Part shown: positions 23,534 through 34,359 of the stretch, piece after piece
How positions within the stretch are numbered: the first letter of the stretch is position 1
Layout of the letters: each line of letters opens with the position of its first letter
Source of the DNA: Paramarasmius palmivorus
Taxonomy: Eukaryota > Basidiomycota > Agaricomycetes > Agaricales > Marasmiaceae
Assembly: GCA_037176845.1 (NCBI GenBank)
Contig: JAYKXP010000019.1
Location: 434,001-498,000, forward strand
Length of the DNA: 64,000 nucleotides
Direction: 5' to 3'
Made by a program: the position numbers and the translations under genes
Notes under the pieces: model-generated
Seen by the model: the letters and a program-made list of their open reading frames with translations, nothing else
The model's database searches: none
Told to the model about the DNA's origin: nothing

Positions 23534-24787
23534 TCAATCGCCTTCGTTTGAATCCTTCATCCTCACAATGACACGCAAATCACCTTCAACCACCTCCAAA
23601 CCACCAAACGAGAAATGTTGGAGAAGATCCACCCGACGTATCGTACTCCCACCATCCGTGCTCAGGTCCTCCGGATCGAACTCGCAACATCTGATCATAC
23701 TCGTTCTCTCTACTAGCCCCCTATTCCACGAATCTCTCGATATGCTGTCTCTGAACTCCTCCAGCGAGACCTTTGCATGAAGCTCGTCATAGATACCCGC
23801 GAGTACGTCCTGCACTGCCAGGTACTTTCTCGGGCCTAATGAACGCACATTCAGGATAACATCTCCCGTGATACCGTCGATTTTGAGGTTCGCTTGTACC
23901 ATTTTCGGCTCAAATGCCGGTTTCGCCAGCTGCTTCCAGGTCATGCCACCCAGTGCTACTTCCGGAGGTACACGCACATCCCAACATACTAGGTCGTTGC
24001 TGTTCGTACGGAGCGAGGCGTCAACTTCATGAAATTGGGAAACGGGGACGCCTGAAGAGGCAGGTGTTGTGGATAACGTCCTCAGAGCACCTTTCGCTAC
24101 GCTTGTGGAACCCTTGACATACTCGGGCTGAGAAGTGTCCTGGCGAGTGTTGGCAGTATTGGTATCAAGACGCACATGTATGGGGGAATGCTGTGGTGGT
24201 GATGGCGACTGTCTGGGGAGCCTATGGATGCTAGATTGTGGAGAATCCTGATTCGAAGCTGATGTCTGCGGGGAAGGCGTTGACTGTGTATGGAAATGAC
24301 TAGTGGATGGGGACGAGCCAGACGTCGAAGAAATGGAAGGGCTTATGGGATTCGGTTTCGATTCAGGCATGTGTCTCGGTGTATGGAACCTTGTACTCTC
24401 CGTCAAGGTGTCGACAGCCTGTGTAGAGGTTTCGAACACTACATGGCGGTTGAGCGACAGTGGAGTCGATGTGTGCGCAACTGCCGTATTCGCAGCACTG
24501 TGCCCATGGTATGGCCTCTGAGGTAGAACAGTAGCTTCCTCTTGGGAAATAGGAGGTATTCTGCGAGTCGAATGGTATGAGGGATGATACTGAGTGGCGG
24601 TTTGAGAATGAGGTGTGCTTGTGCTGGCATTCGAGGCCGGGGCCGCGTCCAAATCGTTGGTTTTCTGCGCATCTCCTGCTGGTATCACCTGAACCTCGCT
24701 TTTCCAAGTTACTTTCTTCTTCTGCTGTCCCGACTCCAGAGCATCTCTGCTATTCTGGGTGCTCGTAGATGGAGAGCGTGAGGTCAT
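23534..24787 (-). CDS. DUF6699 protein, gene D of the cluster
   Basis: About 417 residues from MTSRSPSTSTQ (24787). The frame is open upstream to 24862 but begins there with GTG inside what looks like a leader intron (GTGAGT to AAACAG, acceptor 12 nt before the ATG). Near the N-terminus KKKVTW (residues 23-28) and later RHVVF are RVxW/F-type motifs. A long disordered Ser/Pro/Thr/His region follows. The C-terminal domain shows WDVRVPPEVALGGMTW, LAVQDVLAGIYDELHAKVS, then IRRVDLLQHFSFGGLEV and VIVRM, the DUF6699 order (PW-like strand, DVL helix, R-V-D-x-L, F-x-GL). Same strand as genes A-C. Unknown function. Confidence 0.75.
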   Translation of the reverse strand: MTSRSPSTSTQNSRDALESGQQKKKVTWKSEVQVIPAGDAQKTNDLDAAPASNASTSTPHSQTATQYHPSYHSTRRIPPISQEEATVLPQRPYHGHSAANTAVAHTSTPLSLNRHVVFETSTQAVDTLTESTRFHTPRHMPESKPNPISPSISSTSGSSPSTSHFHTQSTPSPQTSASNQDSPQSSIHRLPRQSPSPPQHSPIHVRLDTNTANTRQDTSQPEYVKGSTSVAKGALRTLSTTPASSGVPVSQFHEVDASLRTNSNDLVCWDVRVPPEVALGGMTWKQLAKPAFEPKMVQANLKIDGITGDVILNVRSLGPRKYLAVQDVLAGIYDELHAKVSLEEFRDSISRDSWNRGLVERTSMIRCCEFDPEDLSTDGGSTIRRVDLLQHFSFGGLEVVEGDLRVIVRMKDSNEGD

Positions 24788-27700
24788 GTACACGAGATGC
24801 TGTTTACCGTCGAGCATAACGTCAGGACCATATGTATATCTGAGAAAGCTGTGAAAACTCACGGTCGTTGCGAGGCTGTAAAGGTCGTCCTAGAGGTATG
24901 AGGGAAGGCTGTTATGCAAGGTGTCTGGAGCCTAGAGAATAGGGGATCCCCATTTAGTTGCCCAATAGTCGCGTCTCTGCCTTGTGATTCGTATGACTCG
25001 TACTATTGATCATCATCTTTTCTGTCAACATTTGCGTGGTCTGTGGCAAGGGCAGATCAGGAGGGCATGATTGATGAACAGAATAGGAATCATTACTTTG
25101 GAAGGGAAGGGAAATGCATAGAAACTGTGGTTGACGCTCAAGGACATGTTGGGGAGAGGGTACGAGAAGCTTTCGCCGACATATTTTCACTAGCACCAGG
25201 TATAATATGCTGTTTTGTGGGAAACAATAGCAGATTGCCTCGACTGCCCATATATGGCTGCGAATACTGGCCGTCTGCGGAAATCGCCGAGTCGGGAGTT
25301 TTCTGTGGTTGTGAGCCTCATGCATATGGTTGCAGTGCGGTGCCTTCAACACGCCCATCACTCGTGGTGTACAAAATGCGCGTATGATAGACACATCGGA
25401 GTATTCGCTTTCTGCTGGAAGGTAAGTAAGTGAGATGAGCTGAGAGCATGCCGAACGTACGCGACAGCCAAGGAACATGGGCTAATCCACCTTCGATTAC
25501 TTTCCATTTCCGTCCATCTTACCAGTTTAAGTACCTGGAAGATCTCGTCACAAAGGTCCATATAGAGTAAGTACTACAGAGAAAGCACTTTGAACACTCA
25601 CGAAATCCTGATTTCTCAAAATACAGTTTCAGATGCTTCCAATGTCAAACACGCTATCATGACCAGCAATTTCAGAGCCTTGACTGATCCCATTGTACTA
25701 TTTGATTAGGGATTGTGAAGTTCTGGCACATTCAGTCAACGCTATTATATCGAACCAAAAGGCTAAGGACTCACAGAAACTGAGCTCGAGCCAAATCGAG
25801 CTCCTCGAGAGGTGTAACGTGTTACAAGTTGGAAATGTGACTCTCCGTCACAGTCACATTCGTCACATCTGAAAGTTTCTCTTTCACCGTCACGCTGAGT
25901 TGCCGCTCGTTCTGATCATTGATGCTCTCAGCTATTCGTCTCACTTCTTGAATAACCCACCAGATCTTTGCAACCACGAAACAGGAAAAATAACCAAGCA
26001 GATCACTGCGCCGCTCAAGGTAACAATTGAACACACTAATTTAACTCGATAAGTCTAATTCCATCTGAAATCTAGCTTCATGACTGACTGATGTCCTAGT
26101 CGAGAGGCATAGAGTCAATTGAGTGAGCTCCAACTTCGATAATGAGCACATGGAGCTCAGTTATCATGATCGTGATTCCTCCCATCTCAATCTAAGCCAT
26201 TAAGGCTCTACACGCTGTTAGTATACCTACATCGGTGAGTGAATCAAGGCCTCGGCGAGAAATTGTACTGATATTATGTTTCTCCAGCAGCTTTCCAAGA
26301 ATTCTGCGGCCGATGTTTACTTTTTATTCCGATACTGGACGCTGAACGTTGAACGTTGATTCTTACTCCCCGTCATCATCTGCGACACAAGCTCTGATTT
26401 TGCTGATCAACAGACCAGCACTGGTTATCGCATGTTAAATCATGAACTGTATCAATTACGTTACATATCGGAACTTTGCTATAATCAATGCCAAAGTATG
26501 TCCTGAACAAAATTGCCGATAGCGACCGCTTTGACCAGCGAGGACACATGTTCCCTGAGTCGCTTGAACCCCTCTCCCACACTCTACGTATCGCCAGGGC
26601 TGTGAACGCTAGTCCTGTAGCAGTTTCCTGGAGCTTCCTCAACACAATACACTTTCCTATTCATTTCTTGGCACCGAATTCTCACACTATCACCCACAAC
26701 CACCCATACTCGTTCCATACCTCGGTAGTTTTAGATGCTCGGCGTCATGATACATAGACTATATGGGCCGGCCTCGAGGCGGAGCATGATTTTGACTAGA
26801 GATCACAAGCATGTCGAGCATCCATAATCATTCCAGTGCCTGATTCCAAATTTAAATCCGCAATACACGGTGGCTGAGATTGTGCATGTGCATGCTATTC
26901 AGACAATGCCAGTATATCGCCGCCTTTTTAATCCCTTTCGGTTGATTGGCCAAGTACAGGACTTTAGCAACTTGAGAGCGAAGGTTCCCCGACAGCCTAC
27001 AGGGCGTTGTGGACGAGTTAAATGTATTATGTTGCTTGACGAACGTCGATGTTCGCGGGATGCGCCCTTCGTTCTGCGCTGATACGGCAGACTAAGCTAT
27101 CCCAAAACCACCATCGATTACCTCAGTTCGCCGATCATCTCAGTCCTTGGCAAACACATGTCATTGTCTAGTAGCACGGTTCAGCTGATGCCTCTCACAC
27201 GGCACGAACAAAAGGATTTGCTACAAAGCTTTCTGGGCGGTGTAGGGCTAAAGGAGCTATGCGAGCTTATACAACTTCTAGCCTTCCCAGGCCTTCCCGC
27301 TCCTCAGTCCTGCAAAACCTCGGAATTGTAGGCAGTGTAGTTCTTGTAAATTGATTGTATTCAACAACAACATAGTTACAATCTATGGCCCCGAGTAACT
27401 GCATGAGTCCATCCCAAGAAAGGAAAGTTATAGCTGTCTCCGTGACGTTATAATAGGATTCCAATCCCTCGGTACAACGCGATTCCGTCGAGGGATGCTA
27501 TGTCCCTCGTGCAGCGCAGGTTCGACATGCCTTCCATTTTGCTCGATGTACCTGGTTTCGGGGAGTGTTCGACTGCAGGACGGGTGATGGCATTTCATTG
27601 CTGGCGACCAAGAGTGCGTGGTATGTAGCGTTATGAGGAATTCAGTGCCCGTTTTTCTCTGCCAGCGTGTGCTTCGGTAAGAGTTAAGGAATCAAGACCG

Positions 27701-28136
27701 TCGGGCGGTGCCTCTTCGCTTTGACAGCATCCAGCGCCATAGCGCGTCATGACGCGTCTAAGATGAGCTTTGGAGCCTGGCATAGCCTGGAGGACGCGAA
27801 ATCGGTATAGATAAGTGCCGTAAGTTGGGGGAATGGTGTTCTATTTCCATTGTAGGGAATTTTGCGATAGATATGAATGTCGATCCAATTTTGTACTCTG
27901 ACGGGGTGTGACTCTTGATTATGCCTGAAGCGGTCGACGGTTGTTTACATGCCACCAAACAGTGGCAGGTCAAATAGCAGCGCTTTCTCATTACACCTCC
28001 CCCAATAATCACCTACTACCACCTACCACCCCACTGCGATTAGCTGTCCTAGGTAAGCATCTCTTAGCGACAGGTGCCTCAGATTGCAAGAACATCGTTG
28101 ACATACCATTCATCCAGATCGTCTCTAACCAAAACC
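24788..28136. other. gene-poor interval between DUF6699 genes D and E
   Basis: About 3.3 kb without a supported gene. A 9-bp perfect inverted repeat, TGAGCTCCA/TGGAGCTCA at 26124-26159, and small GAGCTCG repeats near 25780-25800 are the only structures noted. Open frames (up to 174 codons at 24954-25478, -) match no known family. Confidence 0.35.
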
Positions 28137-28793
28137 ATGTCACCGCTGCACCCCACAGCCCACTCTCAGTCCTCTAGACGCCGCGTCGCATTTGCTGGCG
28201 ACGTTAGCAGTGAAGTCGTCCCTGCCGGCCGACAATCTCCCCATCAGACCATGGCGGCTGGCCGACACGGTCAGTCCGACGTCAGCGCGCACGACCATCG
28301 CCACGGTCCGAACAGGCTTCAGGGAAGCCCCAAGGCCAACAGTGACCATAATCGTGCACCGAACCGTGTACAATTCTCCACCACCAAAAACAGTACAGTG
28401 AAATTCCAGGGCGACAACCCCCCGAGTACGCTGTTACAGCAGCCAACACTAAATGCTCTCCTTATGAAAGGAGACAGTCATTTACTTCCCTGGGACCTTC
28501 GACGATCACCAGAGAACATGCTCAGAAATGTCGCGACGGCCCAGCAGGATGCTCCGGTAGTCGAGCCCTCTGGCATCTACCAGTCCTTTGCCGTTACGCT
28601 GAATGGCGTCGTTCTCGTGGAGGTGCCGGGCGAGGCGAGCGTAGGCGATCTCGTCAGAGTCGTGCATAATACCCTGCAGGAGAACGATAAGAGACTGAAA
28701 GGCTATTTCGGGGGGATGACGGTGAAGGGGACTAGAGAAGGAAGAGAGAATGTCTTGGAATTGGAGCTTGAAGTGAAAGGTTCTTCGAAGTAG
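28137..28793 (+). CDS. DUF6699-related protein, gene E of the cluster
   Basis: About 218 residues from the ATG at 28137 (MSPLHPTAHSQSSRRRVAF). Upstream the frame starts only with GTG, and a leader intron (GTAAGC to CATCCAG) ends about 20 nt before the ATG. RRRVAF (residues 14-19) and NRVQF are two RVxF-type motifs, the second followed by STTKNSTVKF. The C-terminal part has LLPWDLRRSPENML, FAVTLNGVVLVEVPGEASVG and DLVRVVHNTLQENDKRL, then strands ending LELELEVKG. This is a diverged DUF6699 domain missing the R-V-D-x-L signature. It is on the opposite strand to genes A-D. Confidence 0.65.
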   Translation: MSPLHPTAHSQSSRRRVAFAGDVSSEVVPAGRQSPHQTMAAGRHGQSDVSAHDHRHGPNRLQGSPKANSDHNRAPNRVQFSTTKNSTVKFQGDNPPSTLLQQPTLNALLMKGDSHLLPWDLRRSPENMLRNVATAQQDAPVVEPSGIYQSFAVTLNGVVLVEVPGEASVGDLVRVVHNTLQENDKRLKGYFGGMTVKGTREGRENVLELELEVKGSSK

Positions 28794-30368
28794 ATGCGAA
28801 CAAGGAGACGACGGTGGTGGTGAAGATTTATTTGTATCTTATTCGCTGATCAACGGACTGCTCGTACTGTACATAGTTAGTGATGATACCTTTAGGCTGT
28901 ATTAATAGGACGTACTGTATATCAATCGATCATGTTTATTGGAGTGGATTGATCATGGCTCGAATGCGGGATAGCGACGGGGGAAAGAAAGGCAGAACAT
29001 TGACCGCCCATATGACTGTATTTATCCACGAATGATGCGCTGTTTGACGTTGTATTTTCTCAGGATGGATTCTTTGAACTCGGGTTTGTTCAATGTTATC
29101 TGTCATGCGGGTTCTTTGTACTTTAGGACACCTCAGGCTAGCACTTAGAAGACTGCCTAACTCGACATAAAGGGGAAAACCGTACCTCATACTCGAGTAT
29201 GACAAGGAGATTTACATCCGCATTCCGACAAGTTCTGCATATGTGAATTAATCAAAGGGCAGGTATCGCAACTGGCGATGGATCCTTACCTTCGAAGCCT
29301 GGTCGCTTGGCGTGGCCCAGAGCCAAGAACTCGAAAATACTGGCCGACATTGGGGTATCATCGAAAACACCCATTTATCCACTCCTCCTGGCACTATATC
29401 AAGCTACAATACGATCACATTCCATCTCGAGTCGCAAAGAGCGGAAGGTCGGAGATAGCTGAGTGCAAAGATGAGTAGCAATTCGAGGGACACAAACTAG
29501 CCGCTCCTGGTCTCAGAAGTTCAAGCAATCTCAACTACGTTCTTATATCCGGACACCAATATCGGATATTTGTGGCTAGCGCGTGAAATGGAACCATTAA
29601 TCCCGGATAACCCCCTTGCTACGCTTGTGAAGAGATGTGAATGGTTGGTATCAGAGTTGAGGACGCTGAGTAGTCTGTTCCCGATCAGTTAAGCACTAAG
29701 ATTGGAGAAAGAGATGCACATACAGAATGTAATTTCCCATTATCAGAGGCCTGGATTTGGGCAGCTCGGCATACGTAGCGGAGACGATGTTCCCCGGGCT
29801 GAGCCAATTGTGAAGATCTAATGTTGCATTCTCTAGCAGGGAGTCCCTTCCGATTAGAAATAGATTTGGCCTGATTTTGAGTCATTTTTCGTGTTTCGTC
29901 TTCGTCCTACATACTCGTCGTGTGGTATTGTTATGTTACATTGGCTTACTGTGAGTATTCTGCCATCTTAAGATGGATATATTTGGACGCACTTTAAGCC
30001 CAGAAATTCATGTCTCAGCCTTCGCGTTCAGTACCACGCCTATTCGTGTGCGCTTCAGATTGGGTCCGTGTTCGGATATCATGGATGAGAGTGGTCCCCG
30101 TATGTGCGTGGAGGTTGAGATGCCTCTAGGTGATGGTGGAGGAGAGAAAGAGAGTTGCAGCGGAGCCGAGTGCGAACGCCTGAGCGCCTTCCGGCTGAAC
30201 GAAATTCCAGCACTTCCTCTCCGAGTTGAAGAGTCCCAAATCCGCAAATCTGATTCTATCATACAAAAGACCGTAAGACGGGGATATATGTACAGCTGAG
30301 TACATGTATATCACTTTTCCATATAACTCCAGCTCGCGGCCATATTCAGAACATTTCCTCAGCTCATC
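28794..30368. other. gene-poor interval
   Basis: About 1.6 kb between gene E and the convergent small secreted protein. Overlapping open frames on both strands at 29973-30314 have no recognisable product. Confidence 0.4.
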
Positions 30369-31002
30369 CTAACACTGTACAGAAAAGTGCGGCGACTCGC
30401 TAGTAGTGATAACCAATTAGAACTGAGAACTGCATGTCTAGCACAGCAGATAACCGAAACTCACGCTTTGAAGGTCGCCGTACATGTGGAAGAGCTCGAG
30501 ATCTCAAAAAGTGGGTAGTCGCTCGCTGAGACGGGCGGTCATTATGATAGGTATGACTCTCAGCATAAAAGCCACTTACAACCAACTGCAGGAATTCTCC
30601 CGTTAATCGCAAACCGACACTACAAATTTCGGACAGTCAGCGTCCCAGAACCGAGGACAACAAGGAAACAAAGAACACTGACCAATCCCGAGCCTGGCAA
30701 TTCCAAACTCTGACTCTGTCCAGCATCCAAACTCGCCAATTGCCGCCAGCTGAACGTCGGAACAGGCTCGTTTTCGTGTCCTGGCTCGACAAATCCTTGT
30801 AGAAAACGAATAAAGTTCTGCCCACTGTTGTTGACGATATTTATCCGCGAAATGGTCTGTAATGATATGGATCAGATGCGGAGGTTGTCGGAAAGAGAAA
30901 GAGTCGACGAACAAAGTCAGCAGTAGCGGTGCTTCGTGAAGCAGGCGAAGCAGAGGCCACCAAGAAGGTAGCGGAAAGACTGAGAATAGTAGAGAGGCGC
31001 AT
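30369..31002 (-). CDS. small secreted protein, family SSP-X, copy 1
   Basis: Signal peptide MRLSTILSLSATFLVASASP, then a mature protein of roughly 110 residues in about four to five exons. It is homologous to the gene at 34360: TISRINIVNNSGQNFIRF aligns with TISRIAMINNSTQRFVHF, FVEPGHENEPV with FVQPGHENDPV, LASLDAGQSQSLELP with MANLDSGESQTLPL, and SSTCTATF with SSTCTVTY. The shared core is F-V-x-P-G-H-E-N-[DE]-P-V. I recognise no named domain. The last splice junction is uncertain, so the final 10-13 residues may differ. It is divergent from AKR copy 2. Confidence 0.65.
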
Positions 31003-31558
31003 TGAGACACGGGTTCTGGCACTGAAACTTTTCGTTATTTTCCTGGTGCTTTTATACTCAACATGATTCCTTTTGACTAAAAAGATACCCAGACATCTGC
31101 ATTGTACGAGCGACGTGAACGTTGAGGAGAACCGGCACGGTCTCAGCGGCAGGCAGTATTGTTTACCTATGTCTGACAATGTACATCGACGTCTTGACAT
31201 GATGCAGGCGCAACATGACTGACGCTGCGAGCATCTAGTTCAAATAAGTCAGCTGAGGTTGTGCCAGCGGGAGAAACGGGGTTACTCACCTGCATTGTAT
31301 CGCCCCTCGTCACCGCTCAGCAGTTAAAGAATCTGATTTGACACTTTCGAGACACTCTGATCCTTTCATGAAAGGTACCATCGAGGCACCTGCTCCTCCC
31401 CGGCCGTAGGCACCATTTCAACCTCTGACGTTTGCGCAGGAACACCGAACGTGCAAGCGGCAATCATTCACTGAAAGTGAGCCGAACGAAGGTGAATAGA
31501 AACCAATTATACATTTTGATAGTTCAACGCGAAGTACATGTGCACGATGGATCCTTCT

Positions 31559-32847
31559 TTAAGCATGACCCCTTACGGGCTTCGGGACGTATCTAGAAAC
31601 CTAGTCAGATAGCCGTGACATCGGGAATGGCAGATATACGTACGGCTCTTCCAGATACTTTGTCTCGTTCTCATCCAACGCAAAGCCAGTAACGATGTTC
31701 TCCTCCAGTCGCTTGATACTGGATGTCCCGACAATCGGGCTAGAAACCTTTGCGGACACCCAGGCTAGCGCAACTTGTGCCATCGGCACACCATGCTTCT
31801 TTGCGATCTCTTCCACACGGCCGATGATAGCCTTGTCTGCTTCAGTTGGCTTGTGTTCGAATGGTGTACCCTTAGTTGACTCGACACGGGATGTTTCTGC
31901 CGTAGACAAAGGCCTAGCGAGATCTCCTGCAGCAAGGGGTGCCCAAGGGATGACGCCGATACCGTTGAATTTGCAGTAGGGGAGCATTTCGCGTTCCTGA
32001 AGAATCTGGTTTAGCGGTGCTAGTGAAAGAATGTGATGGGGTCATACCTCTTCCCTGTACAATAGAGAATACTCGTTCTGCATGCTAACAAACTTTGTCC
32101 ACCCATTCTTCTCCGCGACTTCATTCAAGTGCGCAAACTGCCAGGCCCTCATCGAGCTTGCACCAATGTATCGAACCTTGCCACTCTGCACCAAGTCATG
32201 GAGCGCTTTCATCGTCTCTTCTGCTGTCACTTCAGGATCATATCGGTGAATTTGCAGGAGGTCGAGGTAAGGGGTTTTTAGACGGTCGAGAGACGCATCG
32301 ACAGCATTGAAGATTGCTGCACGGGATAGACCGGATTGGTTCACATATTGTCGTGCCTTTTTCAGCTCGGGTTTGAGAGCTGTTCGAACACCAACTTCCT
32401 CGGCAACCAAACCAAAGCATTTGGATGCAATGATCACTTGATTTCGGGGTATTTTGTACTAATATGAGTTAGGTCGAGGGGTTAGGGTGCTTATCATTTC
32501 AAGCTGACCTTTTCAAGGAAGACTGCGACAACTCTCTCAGATTCACCATTGGAGTAAACATTGGCTGTGTCGATGGTGTTTATGCCGCGATCCCAGGCTG
32601 CCTTGAGGATTTCGACGGATTTTTCTTCACCGAGAACCCAAGGCTATTCGTTTGATGTCAATGTCGAACCTCGAGGATTTTGATAAGAGACGTACAGCCC
32701 ATTCCGGAGATCCAAAGCTCATGGCCCCAATCTAGTTTGCCATATCAATTACAGGACCTGAGGATGATGCTCACTACTCACAATGGGGACAGAAACTTTC
32801 AGACCCGACCTTCCTAGCTGACGGTATTCGACTGGGTTCCGGGACAT
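31559..32847 (-). CDS. aldo-keto reductase, aryl-alcohol dehydrogenase-like, copy 2
   Basis: NADPH-dependent AKR of about 350 residues that reduces aldehydes or ketones; the substrate is unknown. Five to six exons join cleanly: [51 protein letters not shown], then the main exon. The catalytic tetrad is visible: Asp and Tyr in [10 protein letters not shown], Lys in IIASKCFG, His in [10 protein letters not shown]. The NADP-binding C-terminal part has [11 protein letters not shown] and SPIVGTSS. A last intron (GTATAT to GACTAG) leads to a tail exon ending [11 protein letters not shown], so the stop is at 31559-31561 and not at the unspliced stop near 31601. Closest in-window relative of the dead AKR at 8413 and of AKR copy 3. 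Confidence 0.88.
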
Positions 32848-33277
32848 GATGGTTGAGGGAAAAGTCCAGATAACAAGCCGGGCCCTCAGCGCTGCTGCTT
32901 ATGAAGACAATGAGTCTCATGACATCTCTAAAGCTGGAGCATCACCTACAGAAAGAATTGCGAACTTGATGACGAGCGTGGTGTGAGAGCGAGAGGTGCA
33001 AAATTAGATATTTGACAGTTTTGACTCTGCGATTCTGCGAGCATCTTGAGTGGTATCTTGCATCCTGTATCTGCCTGGATTTTTGTAGCTATACCGACTT
33101 GAGCCAGCCAGGAGGTATGTTGAATGAAGAACAAGCGAGAAACGTCGCGGTAAGCGCGGTCCGGAAACAAACCACGTTCCCGGGTTCCGACAACGCCGAT
33201 ATGCTTCTTTCCTCTTCCCTTCATCTGACTACTTTTTTATTAACTTTCGTTATAGGGTGAGCTCAATGATTACTAGA

Positions 33278-33531
33278 CACACCCACAAGAAATCGCTGTC
33301 CGATAGCCGAACACCCATCCGAAAAGGAAACGTTTCTGGGCAAACGAGACGCCTATAGTTTTTGGATACACTTTTTCATTCAAAAAACGCATTGCCAGCC
33401 AATCGGATTCGTGCCGAAGGATTTCTCGAGAATAAAAACGCATCGGAAAACGTCGGCTGTCTTTTTCGGTAGGAAACGTATTGTGTCAAGATAGTTTTTT
33501 GTCTATCAAAAAGCGATTCTTAGTGGGTGTG
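33278..33531. mobile_element. 254-bp MITE with 3-bp target-site duplication
   Basis: Imperfect terminal inverted repeats of about 29 bp: the left arm begins CACACCCACAAGAAATCGCT and the right arm, reverse-complemented, begins CACACCCACTAAGAATCGCT, both followed by a GATAG block. AGA flanks both ends (33275-33277 and 33532-33534), a likely 3-bp target-site duplication. No coding capacity. The second tandem unit has the flanking sequence without the element, so the insertion came after the duplication or was specific to this unit. Superfamily unassigned. Confidence 0.8.
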
Positions 33532-33672
33532 AGAGTTACCTTTATGCATGTGTTCCTGACGTCTTTGTCTTCTAGCCGCGGCGGTCAAGAAGCTGATACC
33601 CATAGGGATGGGGGGATAAAATGACCTAGGTCATGCTTGTAATTTCCTGGTACCTTCAGCCCGTGCAAGGGC

Positions 33673-33680
33673 TATAAAAG
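33673..33680 (+). promoter_or_regulatory. TATA box retained upstream of the dead SSP-X copy
   Basis: TATAAAAG about 58 bp before the position of the lost start codon. The live copy has CATAAAAG at the corresponding place (34313-34320). Confidence 0.45.
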
Positions 33681-33730
33681 ATCTATCGCATTACCCTATT
33701 CCAACGGCGGCTCCCTGCTCCATTACTGTC

Positions 33731-34040
33731 ACGCGAACTAGCTCTTCTCGCATTGGCCACCGCTCTCGGGCCGTTCAAGGCTTCCCTTACCAAGGAATGC
33801 CTCCATCATTCCTGACTACGTACGTGACCCACGGCTCAGGTCATGACAAGTACTGAGTGCGACGTGATCTAGACTTTCTATCGTATTGTACTGACTAATA
33901 ACTTGTCCCAATGGAAGAGGAGTCGTTCGCTTTCTGTACACCATTGTGCAACCGGATCGTGAAGGATGATTGATGAACCGCAGCTGTTGAGCTTTTCCCT
34001 TTTCGACCCTTTTCCGTAAAGATTGTGAAGATTCGTCATA
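33731..34040 (+). pseudogene. dead tandem copy of the SSP-X secreted protein
   Basis: Aligns with the start of the live gene at 34360: ACGCGAACTAGCTCTTC here versus ATGCGAACCAGCTCTTTC there, so the start codon is ACG. The signal-peptide region (GCCACCGCTCTCGGGCCGTT) and the first exon-intron border (CCTGACTACGTACGTGA) are still recognisable. The second exon decays after TTGTGCAACCGG and the conserved HEN-D-P-V core is lost. Non-functional. Confidence 0.7.
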
Positions 34041-34359
34041 CATAGGGTGAGCTCAACATTTATTCAAGTTTGCTGTGTATATTTGACACTCCCATCGTTT
34101 AGCTGTCAAGAAGTCCCAAGTATTGATACGTGCCAGTACGTGCCCCATACGGATTCTAATACGTACTACAACCTGGGCCGTGGCGATAGAATGATCATAC
34201 TTGCAATACCGCTCGCTTGTGCTAAGAATAGGAAGGACGTGTACCTAGACCAGGGGCTGCCGCTCTTGACGCTTTGATGAAGCCTGAAGCCTCAGCAAGG
34301 GCCATAAAAGCTCGAGGGTATTGCCCTGGTAAATCAGCAACCCCTAGCTCCATCTCATC

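Larger units (their letters stand above)
33252..34041 (+). repeat. first unit of a tandem duplication (dead SSP-X copy)
   Basis: A 15-mer, ATAGGGTGAGCTCAA, occurs at 33252-33266 and again at 34042-34056, 790 bp apart. From there to the SSP-X coding region the two units can be aligned (GTCAAGAAG, ATAAAATGA/ATAGAATGA, GCAAGGG-ATAAAAG). Unit 1 holds the MITE at 33278-33531 and the dead gene; unit 2 runs from 34042 into the live gene at 34360. Confidence 0.65.

Noticed and set aside
26124..26159. 9-bp perfect inverted repeat TGAGCTCCA/TGGAGCTCA as a transposon or operator.
   Set aside because: Too short, with no flanking duplication and no second copy seen.
27515..27540. GCAGGTTCGACATGCC as a tRNA B box.
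   Set aside because: No matching T stem, A box or acceptor stem could be found nearby; other GGTTCGA-like hits failed in the same way.
29973..30314. Opposed open frames of 108 and 84 codons as genes or the C-terminus of the secreted protein.
   Set aside because: The secreted-protein gene ends at 30369 by homology with its paralogue, and neither frame has recognisable features.
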